Source: a virus
Strand: one strand, 5' to 3'
DNA: 52,803 nt
IMG/VR virus record: IMGVR_UViG_3300036781_000147
Coordinates: 1 to 52,803 of that record
Below, in pieces: positions 5,408-12,950 of the stretch (its first letter is position 1; every line of letters starts with the position of its first letter). A model generated the notes under the pieces. The model did not search any database. It saw only the letters and a program-made list of their open reading frames with translations, and had not been told where the DNA came from. A program made the position numbers and the translations under genes.

Positions 5408-7450
5408 GTGCCGGACAACGACACCATCCATCTGATCACCACCTTGCCCATCAACGAGCCAGACGTCCCGCCCCCGTCCATGGGCGAGCGAGGCCGCGCC
5501 GTAGCCGACCGCGTCCGCACCGCGCTGGACACGGCAGGCCTGCCGTTCGTCTTCCTGGCTGAGCCGTGGAAGCGGAAGAGCGACCGCAGGAAGTCTCTCC
5601 GCACCTCCGCCAACCGGGACGCCATGAGGGAGGCGAACATCGCTCTACGGGCCGCTCACGCACAGCTGCGCAACGACCAGGCGGCGCACGAGCGTGCCGC
5701 CCGCGATTCCGAGCGGGGCAAGAACCTGCCCAAGTGGTTCGACCAGGGGGTCCTGAACAACGGCCTCCTCAACCGCGAGCGTGCGTCAGCCCGACGAGTG
5801 GTCCGGGACAGCCGGGCCCTGGTGAAGGACGCGGAACAGGACGCCCGCGCCGCGAGGAAGAACTACCCGCAGACGCTGCGCCGTCTCGCAACGAAGATCC
5901 ACCTGTCCGCGTTCGCCACCTCGTCGGTGATCGACCTCGTCTCGGGTGGATCACCGCTGGGCCACGCTCTCGTTGCAGGGTCTGTTGCAGCCATTGCATG
6001 CAACACTATTGCGGTCCCGCTCGGTCTGCGTCACCTCCGCAATGCAACAGAGCCTGCAATGCCTGCAACAGAGCCCGACGTGTTGCAGCCGACGCAGGAG
6101 GAAGCCGAGCTGTTGCAGCGGCTGGAGCCGCTCACGTTCGCCTCCCTGGCGGAGGAGAGGAACATGGCCGACGTCGTCTGTGCCGGGGGCAACCTCACCG
6201 ACTCCGGGATTCAGGCAAAGCTGACATTGCAGGGGACGATGGACCTCGCGACGCTGAAGCGCCGCGAAGCTCACCTGCGTGCCGTACTGCGGCTCAAAGA
6301 GGGGACCCGGCTGGAGCTGAGAGACGGGTCCACCGGTGGTCACGCACGGCTCACCCTGCGGACCCGCTCCAAGTCGGACAGCGTGACTCTCACTGGGTGG
6401 CAGCCGGGCGACGCGTGGGGGGTCAACACGGTCACAGGTGAGTCGTTCTCCGTGCTACTCGATCGGCACATGTTGATCGCCGGGACGACTGGGTCCGGAA
6501 AGTCGTGGTCCGCTCGCCCTCTCATGGCGGAAGCGAGTGCCCGTGACGATCACCGTCTGATCGTCCTCGACATGAAGCGGATTGAGGCACGGTTGTGGTC
6601 CCACCGGGCCCGTATCGCCATCACCGCTGAGGAGATTGACGAGGTACTGGCGGAGCTGGTGGACGAGATGTACGAGCGGCTGGACTTGATCCCGCGCGGT
6701 CGTGACACAGTGGAGATCTCTCCGGCCATGCCTCGGATCATTGTGTTCGTGGACGAGGGTGGCGAGCTGATCTCTGAGTCGAAGCGGGCCCGCTACGACG
6801 AGGAGGGCAAGGCGTACAAGATGACTTCTATCTTGGAGAGTCTGATCACTCTCTCTCGCCTCGCTCGTGCGGCGGGTATTGTTCTCATCTGGGCGACCCA
6901 GAAACCGTCCCTATCCGGCAGCACTCCGGGACTGGACACTTCGATCAGTCCGAACCTCACCCGCCGGGTGGGGCTCACGACGGACAACGAAACGGAGTCG
7001 AGCGTCGTCTTCTCTCCCGAGATGGTCAGCAACGGGTGGAAGGCCCACCAGCTTCCGCTGCATGGGTGGGCTCTGATCAAGGACGACGTGACCTCCCGGC
7101 CGGACCGGTGCCGTCTGCGGGCCATCAGCCCTCAGCAAGTCGTGGACCTGCCCGCCGGGCAGGAGTGGCACCGTGACAGCGGGCGCCCCAGCGACCCGTG
7201 GGGCCACGGGTCGGCGACGGACATCGAAGCTCGGCAGGCGATCGAAGATCCTCAGCCGGTACGTATGTCCGCTGAGGAGCGGGACAAGCAGGTGTACGTG
7301 GCACTGGTGGCTGACCCGTGCGTCTCGCTCTCGTCTCTGGCCAAGCAGTTGGGGACGGGGAAGTCCACGATCTCCAACGCGCTGTCCCGTCTGGAAGCCG
7401 GGGGACTGGTGACTAAGGACGCTGACGACTGCTGGAACCCGGTCGGCTGA
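5408..7450 (+). CDS. FtsK/SpoIIIE/Tra-type DNA translocase
   Basis: From GTG 5408 (ribosome-binding site GAGGAGAAGG) the protein has 680 residues. There is a charged, coiled N-terminal region (55-160) and a hydrophobic segment (about 165-210). The RecA-like motor follows, with Walker A GTTGSGKS near residue 359, Walker B IIVFVDEGGE near 444 and ATQKP near 497. A C-terminal winged-helix segment (about 620-675) resembles FtsK gamma or TraB DNA-recognition domains. It should pump double-stranded DNA with ATP at the membrane. Its DUF2637-like upstream neighbour mirrors actinobacterial conjugative elements. An earlier in-frame start at 5309 lies upstream of the -10 and is unlikely. Confidence 0.85.
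   Translation: MPDNDTIHLITTLPINEPDVPPPSMGERGRAVADRVRTALDTAGLPFVFLAEPWKRKSDRRKSLRTSANRDAMREANIALRAAHAQLRNDQAAHERAARDSERGKNLPKWFDQGVLNNGLLNRERASARRVVRDSRALVKDAEQDARAARKNYPQTLRRLATKIHLSAFATSSVIDLVSGGSPLGHALVAGSVAAIACNTIAVPLGLRHLRNATEPAMPATEPDVLQPTQEEAELLQRLEPLTFASLAEERNMADVVCAGGNLTDSGIQAKLTLQGTMDLATLKRREAHLRAVLRLKEGTRLELRDGSTGGHARLTLRTRSKSDSVTLTGWQPGDAWGVNTVTGESFSVLLDRHMLIAGTTGSGKSWSARPLMAEASARDDHRLIVLDMKRIEARLWSHRARIAITAEEIDEVLAELVDEMYERLDLIPRGRDTVEISPAMPRIIVFVDEGGELISESKRARYDEEGKAYKMTSILESLITLSRLARAAGIVLIWATQKPSLSGSTPGLDTSISPNLTRRVGLTTDNETESSVVFSPEMVSNGWKAHQLPLHGWALIKDDVTSRPDRCRLRAISPQQVVDLPAGQEWHRDSGRPSDPWGHGSATDIEARQAIEDPQPVRMSAEERDKQVYVALVADPCVSLSSLAKQLGTGKSTISNALSRLEAGGLVTKDADDCWNPVG
5971..6119. 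other. Cluster of TTGCA/TGCAA pentamers inside the translocase gene
   Basis: About nine copies of TTGCA or TGCAA occur in 150 bp, including GTTGCAGGG, ATTGCATGCAAC and TGTTGCAGC. They force Ala GCA and Leu TTG codons that are otherwise uncommon here. The cluster lies in the linker-coding part of the gene. It could be a recognition site for the translocase or for a regulator; this is inference. Confidence 0.5.
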
Positions 7451-7461
7451 CCGCCCCCCGA

Positions 7462-7508
7462 CAGAGCCCCGTGCAGAGGTTGCACGGGGCTCTGCTCTGT
7501 GCCATACT
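7462..7508 (+). promoter_or_regulatory. Composite terminator hairpin and promoter
   Basis: A hairpin (CAGAGCCCCGTGC pairing across 7462-7494) terminates the translocase transcript. TTGCAC (7480-7485), embedded in its descending arm, and CATACT (7503-7508) with a 17-bp spacer form the next promoter. Confidence 0.8.
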
Positions 7509-7542
7509 CGTGATGCACCGAACACCAAGGAATCGAGGGGAC

Positions 7543-7734
7543 ATGGCAACAGGGAAGTACGCAATCGGGGACGTCGTCCAGCACGTCCTGTCACTGCGCA
7601 TCGGAACGATCGAGGAGGTGGCCGACGATCGGTTTGACACCTACGGAGTCAGCTTCGCTGACGGCGTCCGGCAGATACAGCCCATTAACCTCGTGCTGGT
7701 CATGCGGGCCAAGGAGGCGAATGAGTGTGGCTGA
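7543..7734 (+). CDS. Small SH3-like barrel protein
   Basis: The 63-residue product has the pattern YAIGDVVQHVLSLRIGTIEE followed by YGVSFADG and a hydrophobic end. It resembles KOW/CarD-type small beta-barrels and the N-termini of the products at 8525 and 11630. ATG 7543 follows AATCGAGGGG. Its stop overlaps the next gene. Such barrels bind RNA polymerase, ribosomes or nucleic acid. The similarity was judged by eye and the role is unknown. Confidence 0.6.
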   Translation: MATGKYAIGDVVQHVLSLRIGTIEEVADDRFDTYGVSFADGVRQIQPINLVLVMRAKEANECG

Positions 7735-8137
7735 GTACCGCAACTCACGGCGAGACATCAAGCGGATGCTGTCCGAGGTCAAGGACGGTGACGAGGTGTG
7801 GGTGATTCGTCGCAACAAGATCACTTACCCGGGCGCCCCGCATCAGTACGCGTGGGGGTACGACGTCAAGGAACTGAGAAGCTTCGGTGGCTACAAGCTG
7901 TACGTCGACCACACCCTCACGCTGGAAGCTCTGCTCACCGAGTGCGGCACGATCTACACCTCCAAGCCTGCGGGCGTCTGGGACATCTCCGAGCCTCTGC
8001 CCAACGTGGCCGACCCGAACGAGGGCCACAAGGGCGCCCGTCAGCTGAACGACCGGGAGCTGGACCGCCTGGGCCGCGAGGAGAAGCGCATACGCGAGGA
8101 GCGGCGCAACCAGCGTCGCGGGTTCCGCCGGATCTAG
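7721..8137 (+). CDS. Hypothetical protein
   Basis: This ORF encodes 138 residues from ATG 7721 (AAGGAGG seven bases upstream), overlapping the previous gene by 14 bases. It begins with a short helix, then a beta-rich middle containing DEVWVIRRNKITYPG, and ends with a highly charged Arg/Glu helix (about 115-138). No family is recognised. The basic tail could contact nucleic acid. Confidence 0.6.
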   Translation: MSVAEYRNSRRDIKRMLSEVKDGDEVWVIRRNKITYPGAPHQYAWGYDVKELRSFGGYKLYVDHTLTLEALLTECGTIYTSKPAGVWDISEPLPNVADPNEGHKGARQLNDRELDRLGREEKRIREERRNQRRGFRRI

Positions 8138-8146
8138 GGAGAGATC

Positions 8147-8434
8147 ATGAACAAGCGCACCGCCGCGCTTGGGGCAGCTGCCCTCGCGGCTGCCGTCACG
8201 CTTACCGCGTGCACAGGGATGGACGATCGGAGCGTCCATGGAACGGTGAAGGACAAGTCGGAGCACTACTACTCGGGCGTCACAGCTGGCAAGGTGCACA
8301 CGTCCGGCCACTGGGAACGGTACGTGTACGTGGAGGATGCTGGGCGTGAGGTACGTGTCCAGGTCTCCAGCCAGGCGTACGACCGGTGCTACCGGGGCAG
8401 CTCGTACCCGCACTGCCTGGACGTCAAGCGTTGA
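8147..8434 (+). CDS. Phage-encoded lipoprotein
   Basis: The 95-residue precursor has a lipoprotein signal peptide: MNKR, an Ala-rich hydrophobic core, and the lipobox TLTAC with the lipidated Cys at residue 22. A mature domain of about 74 residues with two further Cys follows. ATG 8147 follows AGGGAGAGATC. It is the last gene of this operon, before a terminator hairpin. Lipoproteins of temperate and lytic phages (for example Llp of T5 and Ltp of TP-J34) block superinfection at the cell surface. A similar role is possible here but unproven. Confidence 0.7.
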   Translation: MNKRTAALGAAALAAAVTLTACTGMDDRSVHGTVKDKSEHYYSGVTAGKVHTSGHWERYVYVEDAGREVRVQVSSQAYDRCYRGSSYPHCLDVKR

Positions 8435-8445
8435 CCTGGTTTGTA

Positions 8446-8494
8446 CAGAAGGACCTGTGCAGAGGTTGCACGGGTCCTTCTGCTGTGCCATGAT
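8446..8494 (+). promoter_or_regulatory. Composite terminator hairpin and promoter
   Basis: The hairpin CAGAAGGACC...GGGTCCTTCTG spans 8446-8482. Inside its loop-proximal arm lies TTGCAC (8466-8471), and CATGAT (8489-8494) follows after 17 bp. It drives the SH3-like gene at 8525. Confidence 0.8.
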
Positions 8495-8524
8495 GGGTGT
8501 AGCACCTACCACTAAGGAGAGGTC

Positions 8525-9062
8525 ATGAGTGAGTTCAAGCGGGGCCAGGCAGTCCAGCACGAGGACGGGACGCGGGGAGTTGTAGAGTTCCGTGGCAGCG
8601 ACGAGTACTACGGAGTTCGCTGGGCGGAGACCCGCCTCACCCACGTCGCTGGGTACATCGTCGTGATCCACGGGGGTTCCCTCACCGAGGCCGCGCCGTA
8701 CATGCCCCTGCAGACCCTGCTGGAGCGCAAGGACGAGGAGGCCGAGGCGGCAGAGCGGCTCATCGATTCCGTGACGTTCCGGGACGGGGCGGGCCAGGTG
8801 ATCGAAGAGCACGATCTGACTACGGGCGATCTGTGGGCCGACGCCGATGAGGAAGCCGTGAGCGTGCCTGGGGCAGCCCAGGAAGCCATCACAGGCTCGG
8901 GTGACGGGGGATGGACCGTCCTCGTGCCGGACGTTTTCTCTGAAGGTGTATGGACCGTCATCGCTTCCTTCCCCCCTGCGTTGCTCCGCCGATGCGGTCG
9001 CGGAGTTGCTGAGGAATGGCATCCTCCGGGTGGACAGCTCGGGCGGCATCGTCCAGTCGTAG
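8525..9062 (+). pseudogene. SH3-like domain protein with apparent +1 frameshift at a C6 tract
   Basis: Translation from ATG 8525 (AAGGAGAGGTC) begins with a small barrel-like domain (KRGQAVQHEDGTRGVV, YYGVRWAE) and an acidic middle. The frame stays plausible to about residue 150 (VWTVIASF) and then turns into antisense-like Arg-rich sequence. Skipping one C in the run at 8971-8976 restores a natural ending, SADAVAELLRNGILRVDSSG, with stop TAG 9060-9062 just before a terminator, for a product of about 178 residues. This may be a mutation, a sequencing error in a homopolymer, or programmed shifting. The nominal 562-codon frame is not a real fusion. Confidence 0.65.
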
Positions 9063-9073
9063 TCCGTACAGCA

Positions 9074-9110
9074 GGAAGCCCCGACCATGTACATATCGGT
9101 CGGGGCTTCC
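9074..9110. terminator. Bidirectional terminator between convergent genes
   Basis: GGAAGCCCCGACC (9074-9086) pairs with 9098-9110 around an ATGTACATAT-type loop. It lies between the rightward gene ending at 9062 and the leftward gene ending at 9128. Confidence 0.8.
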
Positions 9111-9127
9111 TCGTACCCAAGGCGAGA

Positions 9128-9574
9128 TCAGTAAAGCACACGAAGAACCTCACGCTCGGTGCGCTTCGGGTCGTCGTTCCAGTGGGCGATGTTCGGCTGG
9201 CTCGGACCGTAGACCCTGTGGATACGGACCATGAGCTCCTCTGCCGCCTCACCCGCGACCTTGCTGTTGGCGGCTGCCCGGTCGATGGCTTCCAGCGCGC
9301 AGACGGCGCCGGTATCCGGGTTGGTCCTGCCACCCCTGAACCAACCCAGTTCGTTGATCAGCTCACGGGCCAGGGTGAGGGTCGTGGCAGCAGTCGTCCC
9401 GGTGTGCAGGGGGATCGGCTGGCGGTGCGGGAACGTGATCATGTCGTCCACTTCCACAGTGGAGATGTCCACAGAGCTGTTGCCGAGCCGGACGTCCATG
9501 GCGATGTGTGCCAGGGCCAGACGGGTGTCGATGTCCATGTGGGTGGATGTGTTGGTCTTGCTGCGTGTATTCAT
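9128..9574 (-). CDS. DUF6197-like protein
   Basis: The 148-residue product carries the pattern I associate with DUF6197: LARELINELGWFRG, then TGAVCALEAIDRA, and near the end IAHWNDDPKRT followed by a short helix. It is the only minus-strand gene in this part of the rightward block and is insulated by hairpins on both sides, so it is probably an independently expressed cargo gene. It starts at ATG 9574. The family function is unknown. I identified the family from memory of the pattern, not from a search. Confidence 0.65.
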   Translation of the reverse strand: MNTRSKTNTSTHMDIDTRLALAHIAMDVRLGNSSVDISTVEVDDMITFPHRQPIPLHTGTTAATTLTLARELINELGWFRGGRTNPDTGAVCALEAIDRAAANSKVAGEAAEELMVRIHRVYGPSQPNIAHWNDDPKRTEREVLRVLY

Positions 9575-9625
9575 GCCCCTACCATACCCGTTGCATCACG
9601 TGCAAGGCAACTCGGTGACATACGA

Positions 9626-9657
9626 AAGGCGGGGCCCGCCGTAGCGAACCCCGCCTT
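9626..9657. terminator. Hairpin upstream of terminase
   Basis: AAGGCGGGG (9626-9634) pairs with CCCCGCCTT (9649-9657). The interval 9575-9757 contains no other gene. GATACCCTGGG at 9721 is a candidate -10 region for the terminase operon. Confidence 0.6.
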
Positions 9658-9757
9658 CCTGCACCTTGCCCACCTGCCGGAACCGAGAGAGGGACGACCC
9701 CAAGCCTACCAGCGCGGCCCGATACCCTGGGATCACGGAACAGAGAGGACGTACACC

Positions 9758-10213
9758 ATGACGAACGTAGCGGAGGAAGCTTCGGCCGCCGACCGCCGCG
9801 ACCGCGCGCTGAAGCTGCGAATCCGTGGCGCGCACTGGAACGAGATCGCCAAGCGGTGCGGGTACCCGTCCCCGGGTGCCGCCCTGAAGGATGTGGGCGA
9901 GGCCCTGATCGACTCTGCCCGGCGGGCGGAGGAGTCGGCCGACCAGCTCAGGGCGACCCTCATGCTCAGCTACCAGGCACTCACAGGCGAGGCGTGGGAT
10001 GTCATCGACGGAGCGAGCAGCGATGCTCCGCCGTACGACCCTGAGGGCGGCTCTGCACCGGACGAGCGCATGGTGAAGCTCCGCGCCATCGATGAGGTGC
10101 GCCGCCTGACAGAGGCGCAGTCCAAGCTGTCCGGCCTGGACAAGCAGCGCGAGGTAACTGAGACACCACTTCGGGTAGAGATCGTCGGCGTGGACCCTGA
10201 GGACATCGTGTGA
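9758..10213 (+). CDS. Terminase small subunit
   Basis: The 151-residue product starts at ATG 9758 after CAGAGAGGAC. It has an N-terminal helix-turn-helix (ALKLRIRGAHWNEIAKRCG, about residues 18-45) and a helical oligomerisation region (55-125), the usual plan for small terminase subunits that recognise the packaging site. It overlaps the large-subunit gene by four bases (GTGA). The assignment rests on this position and the HTH. An upstream extension of the frame to 8525 is accidental, because 9128-9574 is coding on the other strand. Confidence 0.8.
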   Translation: MTNVAEEASAADRRDRALKLRIRGAHWNEIAKRCGYPSPGAALKDVGEALIDSARRAEESADQLRATLMLSYQALTGEAWDVIDGASSDAPPYDPEGGSAPDERMVKLRAIDEVRRLTEAQSKLSGLDKQREVTETPLRVEIVGVDPEDIV

Positions 10214-11589
10214 ACGACGTCCAGGTCATCACCCGCTACGAGCCACGCGGGGCCGCAGTAGACCTCCTGACGGCCCGGGACTCCGAGGTAGTGGCTTCGG
10301 GCCCGGCGGGCACGGGGAAGACGCTGGCGGCCTTGTGGAAGGCTCACATCACGTCGATGAAGGTCCCTCGCTGCACAAGCCTCATCCTCCGCCAGACGCA
10401 CGCCTCGTTGACCGCATCGACACTGGCCACGTTCGAGAACCAGGTGGCAGGCTCAGCTCTGCTGGACGGCACGGTGAAGTGGTTCGGTGGCTCGGGTAGG
10501 AAGCCTCCGGCCTACGAGTACAGCAACGGCAGTACGATCATCGTCGGAGGGCTCGACTCGCCGGGGAAGTTCCTGTCCATGGACGTGAACCGGATCTATG
10601 TGGACGAGGCGTCACAGATCAGCCTCACCGCGTTCGAGACTCTCCTCACCCGTCTGCGCGGCCGGGCGGACACCTACCGGCAAATCGTGCTGATGACCAA
10701 CCCGGACCATCCTGCCCACTGGATCAACGAGCGGGCGGCTGAGGGGAAGCTCCGCATGATCAAGTCGTTGCACCGGGACAACCCGTACCTGATCAACCGG
10801 GACGGGTCTCCGACCGACGTCGGGACTGACTACCTGGGACGGCTCGACGCTCTGACCGGGGTTCGCCGGTTGCGCTACCGAGACGGGGTATGGGCGGCGG
10901 CTGAAGGTCAGGTGTTCGACGAGTGGACCGATGCCGCCAACCTGGTCGACCCCCACGACATCCCGGCCGACTGGCGCACCGTGTGGTCCATCGACTTCGG
11001 CTACAGCAACCCGTTCGTCTGGCAGCAATGGCGCATCGACCATGACGGCCGGGCGTACCTGACCCACGAGATCAGCCGGACACAGCGGCTCGTGGAGGAC
11101 CACGCGCGGGACATCCTCGCCCTCATGTCCGCGAACGGGTGGGCGCGGCCGGAAGCGATTATCTGTGACCACGATGCGGAGGGACGGGCCACGCTGGAGA
11201 GGCACCTCGGCATGGCCACCCTGGCTGCCCGCAAGAACGTCACAGCGGGCGTGCAGCACGTGCAGAACCGCATCCGCCCGGCGGGCGACGGACGGCCCCG
11301 GCTGCTCGTGCTGAGGGACAGTCTGATGCGTACGGACCCGAACGCGGCCACGGACAAGCGGCCCCGGGGGTTCGCGGCGGAGGTGGGTGGATACGTTTGG
11401 GCGATGGAGCGGGGCACCGACGGCAACCCGAAGGAAGTGCCGCTCAAGCTGCACGACCACTCCATGGACGCGGCTCGCTACCTGGTGATGTACCTGGACG
11501 GGGTTGCACCCCGCCGGACCCACAACCCGGCCAAGGCACAGGTGGGTGGAGCGACTTCCAGTAAGTGGGGCACCGCAGTCGGCCGGTAG
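10210..11589 (+). CDS. Terminase large subunit
   Basis: The 459-residue protein has the packaging ATPase and nuclease domains. Walker A is GPAGTGKT (31-38), Walker B is RIYVDEA (about 128-134), and a coupling-type TNPD follows. The RNase H-like nuclease begins at SIDFGY (Asp near 262), with CDHDAEG near 319 and HDHSMDAARY near 416 as further metal ligands. It starts at GTG 10210, overlapping the small subunit. The length is normal for an actinophage terminase. It translocates DNA into the prohead and cuts the concatemer. Confidence 0.93.
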   Translation: MNDVQVITRYEPRGAAVDLLTARDSEVVASGPAGTGKTLAALWKAHITSMKVPRCTSLILRQTHASLTASTLATFENQVAGSALLDGTVKWFGGSGRKPPAYEYSNGSTIIVGGLDSPGKFLSMDVNRIYVDEASQISLTAFETLLTRLRGRADTYRQIVLMTNPDHPAHWINERAAEGKLRMIKSLHRDNPYLINRDGSPTDVGTDYLGRLDALTGVRRLRYRDGVWAAAEGQVFDEWTDAANLVDPHDIPADWRTVWSIDFGYSNPFVWQQWRIDHDGRAYLTHEISRTQRLVEDHARDILALMSANGWARPEAIICDHDAEGRATLERHLGMATLAARKNVTAGVQHVQNRIRPAGDGRPRLLVLRDSLMRTDPNAATDKRPRGFAAEVGGYVWAMERGTDGNPKEVPLKLHDHSMDAARYLVMYLDGVAPRRTHNPAKAQVGGATSSKWGTAVGR

Positions 11590-11624
11590 GTGCTACAGTG
11601 GAGTTGCACCGACCAACCGAGGAG
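11590..11624 (+). promoter_or_regulatory. Duplicated control element, copy 1
   Basis: A 35-bp sequence with TACAGT as -10 and ending in the ribosome-binding site ACCGAGGAG is repeated exactly at 12456-12490. It includes GAGTTGCACC in the transcribed leader. No clear -35 precedes either copy. Confidence 0.7.
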
Positions 11625-11629
11625 AAGTC

Positions 11630-12376
11630 ATGACGTTCACAGCAGGAGACAAGGTCAACCACCCCGACTACGGCACTGGTGAGGTTCTGTACGGGCCCTA
11701 CACGGGTCTCATCGTCCGCACCGCCTATCTGGTCCAGTTCAGCGACGGCAGGGGTGTTGTGGTGTCGGCTGCCAAGCTCGCCGCGCTGCCCGCTTTCGCT
11801 GTGGGTGACAAGGTCACGTTCGACAACGGCACCCTGGTCACCGTCGCTTACGGCCCCTACAGAGTCCGGGAGGCCGGGGAGGATCGCTGGTTCGTGGTCC
11901 GCCACGCCAACGGGACTGAGCACACCGCGACGTCGAACCGGCTTACCCCCGTCACCACGTCCGCCCCGCTCGCTGTCGACGACAAGATCCGCATCCTCAA
12001 GGACTGGCACGACTTTGCCAACGTCAAGACTGGTGACGTCCTCACGGTGAGCAGTATCAACACGAACCGTGGAGAGTTCCACACGAACGCTCCCGCACTA
12101 CGTGACGGGGACTTCTGGGTCTTCGACTTCTCCGCCGAAGGCCACGGATGGGAGCGCGTCAGCGCCGACACCTACACCTACAACGGCAAGACCTTCGACC
12201 TGTCCAAGGACGTCTACGACAGCAGCGGCGACGCCTGGTCCTTCACGGGCGAGTACGGGGACGGCTACCCGCTGATGACGTGCACTGCCGAGACTGCCGG
12301 AGAAGACGACGGCTACGCCAACTGGACGTTCAAGCGTCTGTTCAACTACTACGGCGGAAAACTCACCCAGCGCTAA
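11630..12376 (+). CDS. Tandem SH3-like domain protein with phiSA1p31-like C-terminus
   Basis: The 248-residue product begins with two consecutive barrel-like repeats (GDKVNHPDYGTGEVLYGPY and GDKVTFDNGTLVTVAYGPY), related by eye to the proteins at 7543 and 8525. A third barrel follows (DDKIRILKDW). The C-terminal 65 residues (TYNGKTFDL, later WSFTGEYGDGYPLM) match my memory of phiSA1p31-related proteins common in Streptomyces and its phages. ATG 11630 follows GAGGAGAAGTC. The biochemical role is unknown. It sits between terminase and portal, a usual place for accessory genes. Confidence 0.65.
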   Translation: MTFTAGDKVNHPDYGTGEVLYGPYTGLIVRTAYLVQFSDGRGVVVSAAKLAALPAFAVGDKVTFDNGTLVTVAYGPYRVREAGEDRWFVVRHANGTEHTATSNRLTPVTTSAPLAVDDKIRILKDWHDFANVKTGDVLTVSSINTNRGEFHTNAPALRDGDFWVFDFSAEGHGWERVSADTYTYNGKTFDLSKDVYDSSGDAWSFTGEYGDGYPLMTCTAETAGEDDGYANWTFKRLFNYYGGKLTQR

Positions 12377-12387
12377 CCACAACTCCA

Positions 12388-12420
12388 CCCCGGGTCAATT
12401 TCCAGTGAATTGACCCGGGG
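12388..12420. terminator. Terminator hairpin
   Basis: A perfect 13-bp stem (12388-12400 with 12408-12420) is followed by TTCTGTGTTGTTT. Confidence 0.8.
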
Positions 12421-12455
12421 TTCTGTGTTGTTTGGATACGAGTGACCTCGGGCAT

Positions 12456-12490
12456 GTGCTACAGTGGAGTTGCACCGACCAACCGAGGAG
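12456..12490 (+). promoter_or_regulatory. Duplicated control element, copy 2
   Basis: This is an exact copy of the 35 bp at 11590-11624, with TACAGT as -10 and a ribosome-binding site. It precedes the GTG-started gene at 12496. Confidence 0.7.
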
Positions 12491-12495
12491 GAGAC

Positions 12496-12732
12496 GTGAG
12501 CGCACGAGACTGGCTGTACGCACGACTGACTGGCGCACTGATCGATCCTTCGCGTGTGGATGCGGGGATTGACGTCTACCGCGACGAGATCCTGCGGGAG
12601 GCTGCGGAGCGCATTCGGACTGAGTTGGCGGACAAGGTCAGCGAACCCCGCGCCGGAGAGGTCTGGACTATCACTACCAGCTACCTGGCAGCCCACGCCG
12701 CAGATCTGATCGACCCGGGGGTGAAGTCGTGA
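12496..12732 (+). CDS. Small protein related to the product at 14482
   Basis: The 78-residue product starts at GTG 12496 (GGAGGAGAC). Its N-terminus, SARDWLYARLTG and then VDVYRDEILREAAE-type helix, parallels the product at 14482 ([21 protein letters not shown]), so the two are probably paralogues. It is helical and acidic, with no recognised family. The end overlaps the next GTG start, suggesting coupled translation. Confidence 0.6.
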   Translation: MSARDWLYARLTGALIDPSRVDAGIDVYRDEILREAAERIRTELADKVSEPRAGEVWTITTSYLAAHAADLIDPGVKS

Positions 12733-12950
12733 GCGCTGAGGAAATTAAGGCAGTCGTGGGGCCGACGGACGGGCGTCTGATGCAGCATCTCCACGCGAAT
12801 ACGTCGACCGTCCTCCTGCCGTCAGATGAGATCCGCCAGGAGACAGCGCGTGCCTATCCCCGAGTGCTCGCAGAGCGTGGCCAGTCCTATGCGGCTGGCT
12901 GGCTCGCTGCACGCAACCACATCGCTGAGCAATTGGAGGGGCTGTCATGA
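12729..12950 (+). CDS. Hypothetical small protein
   Basis: The product is 73 residues from GTG 12729, overlapping the preceding stop. It shows SDEIRQETARAYPRVLAERG and a C-terminal helix and is unrecognised. The end overlaps the next ATG by four bases. The surrounding chain of overlapping genes leads into dCMP deaminase and ThyX, so they share one transcript. Confidence 0.55.
   Translation: MSAEEIKAVVGPTDGRLMQHLHANTSTVLLPSDEIRQETARAYPRVLAERGQSYAAGWLAARNHIAEQLEGLS

Noticed and set aside
8525-10213. A single 562-residue protein ending in the small terminase
   Set aside because: The middle third is the complement of a convincing minus-strand gene (9128-9574) and reads as Arg/Val/Gly-rich shadow. 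The terminase has its own ribosome-binding site and start at 9758, and two hairpins intervene.
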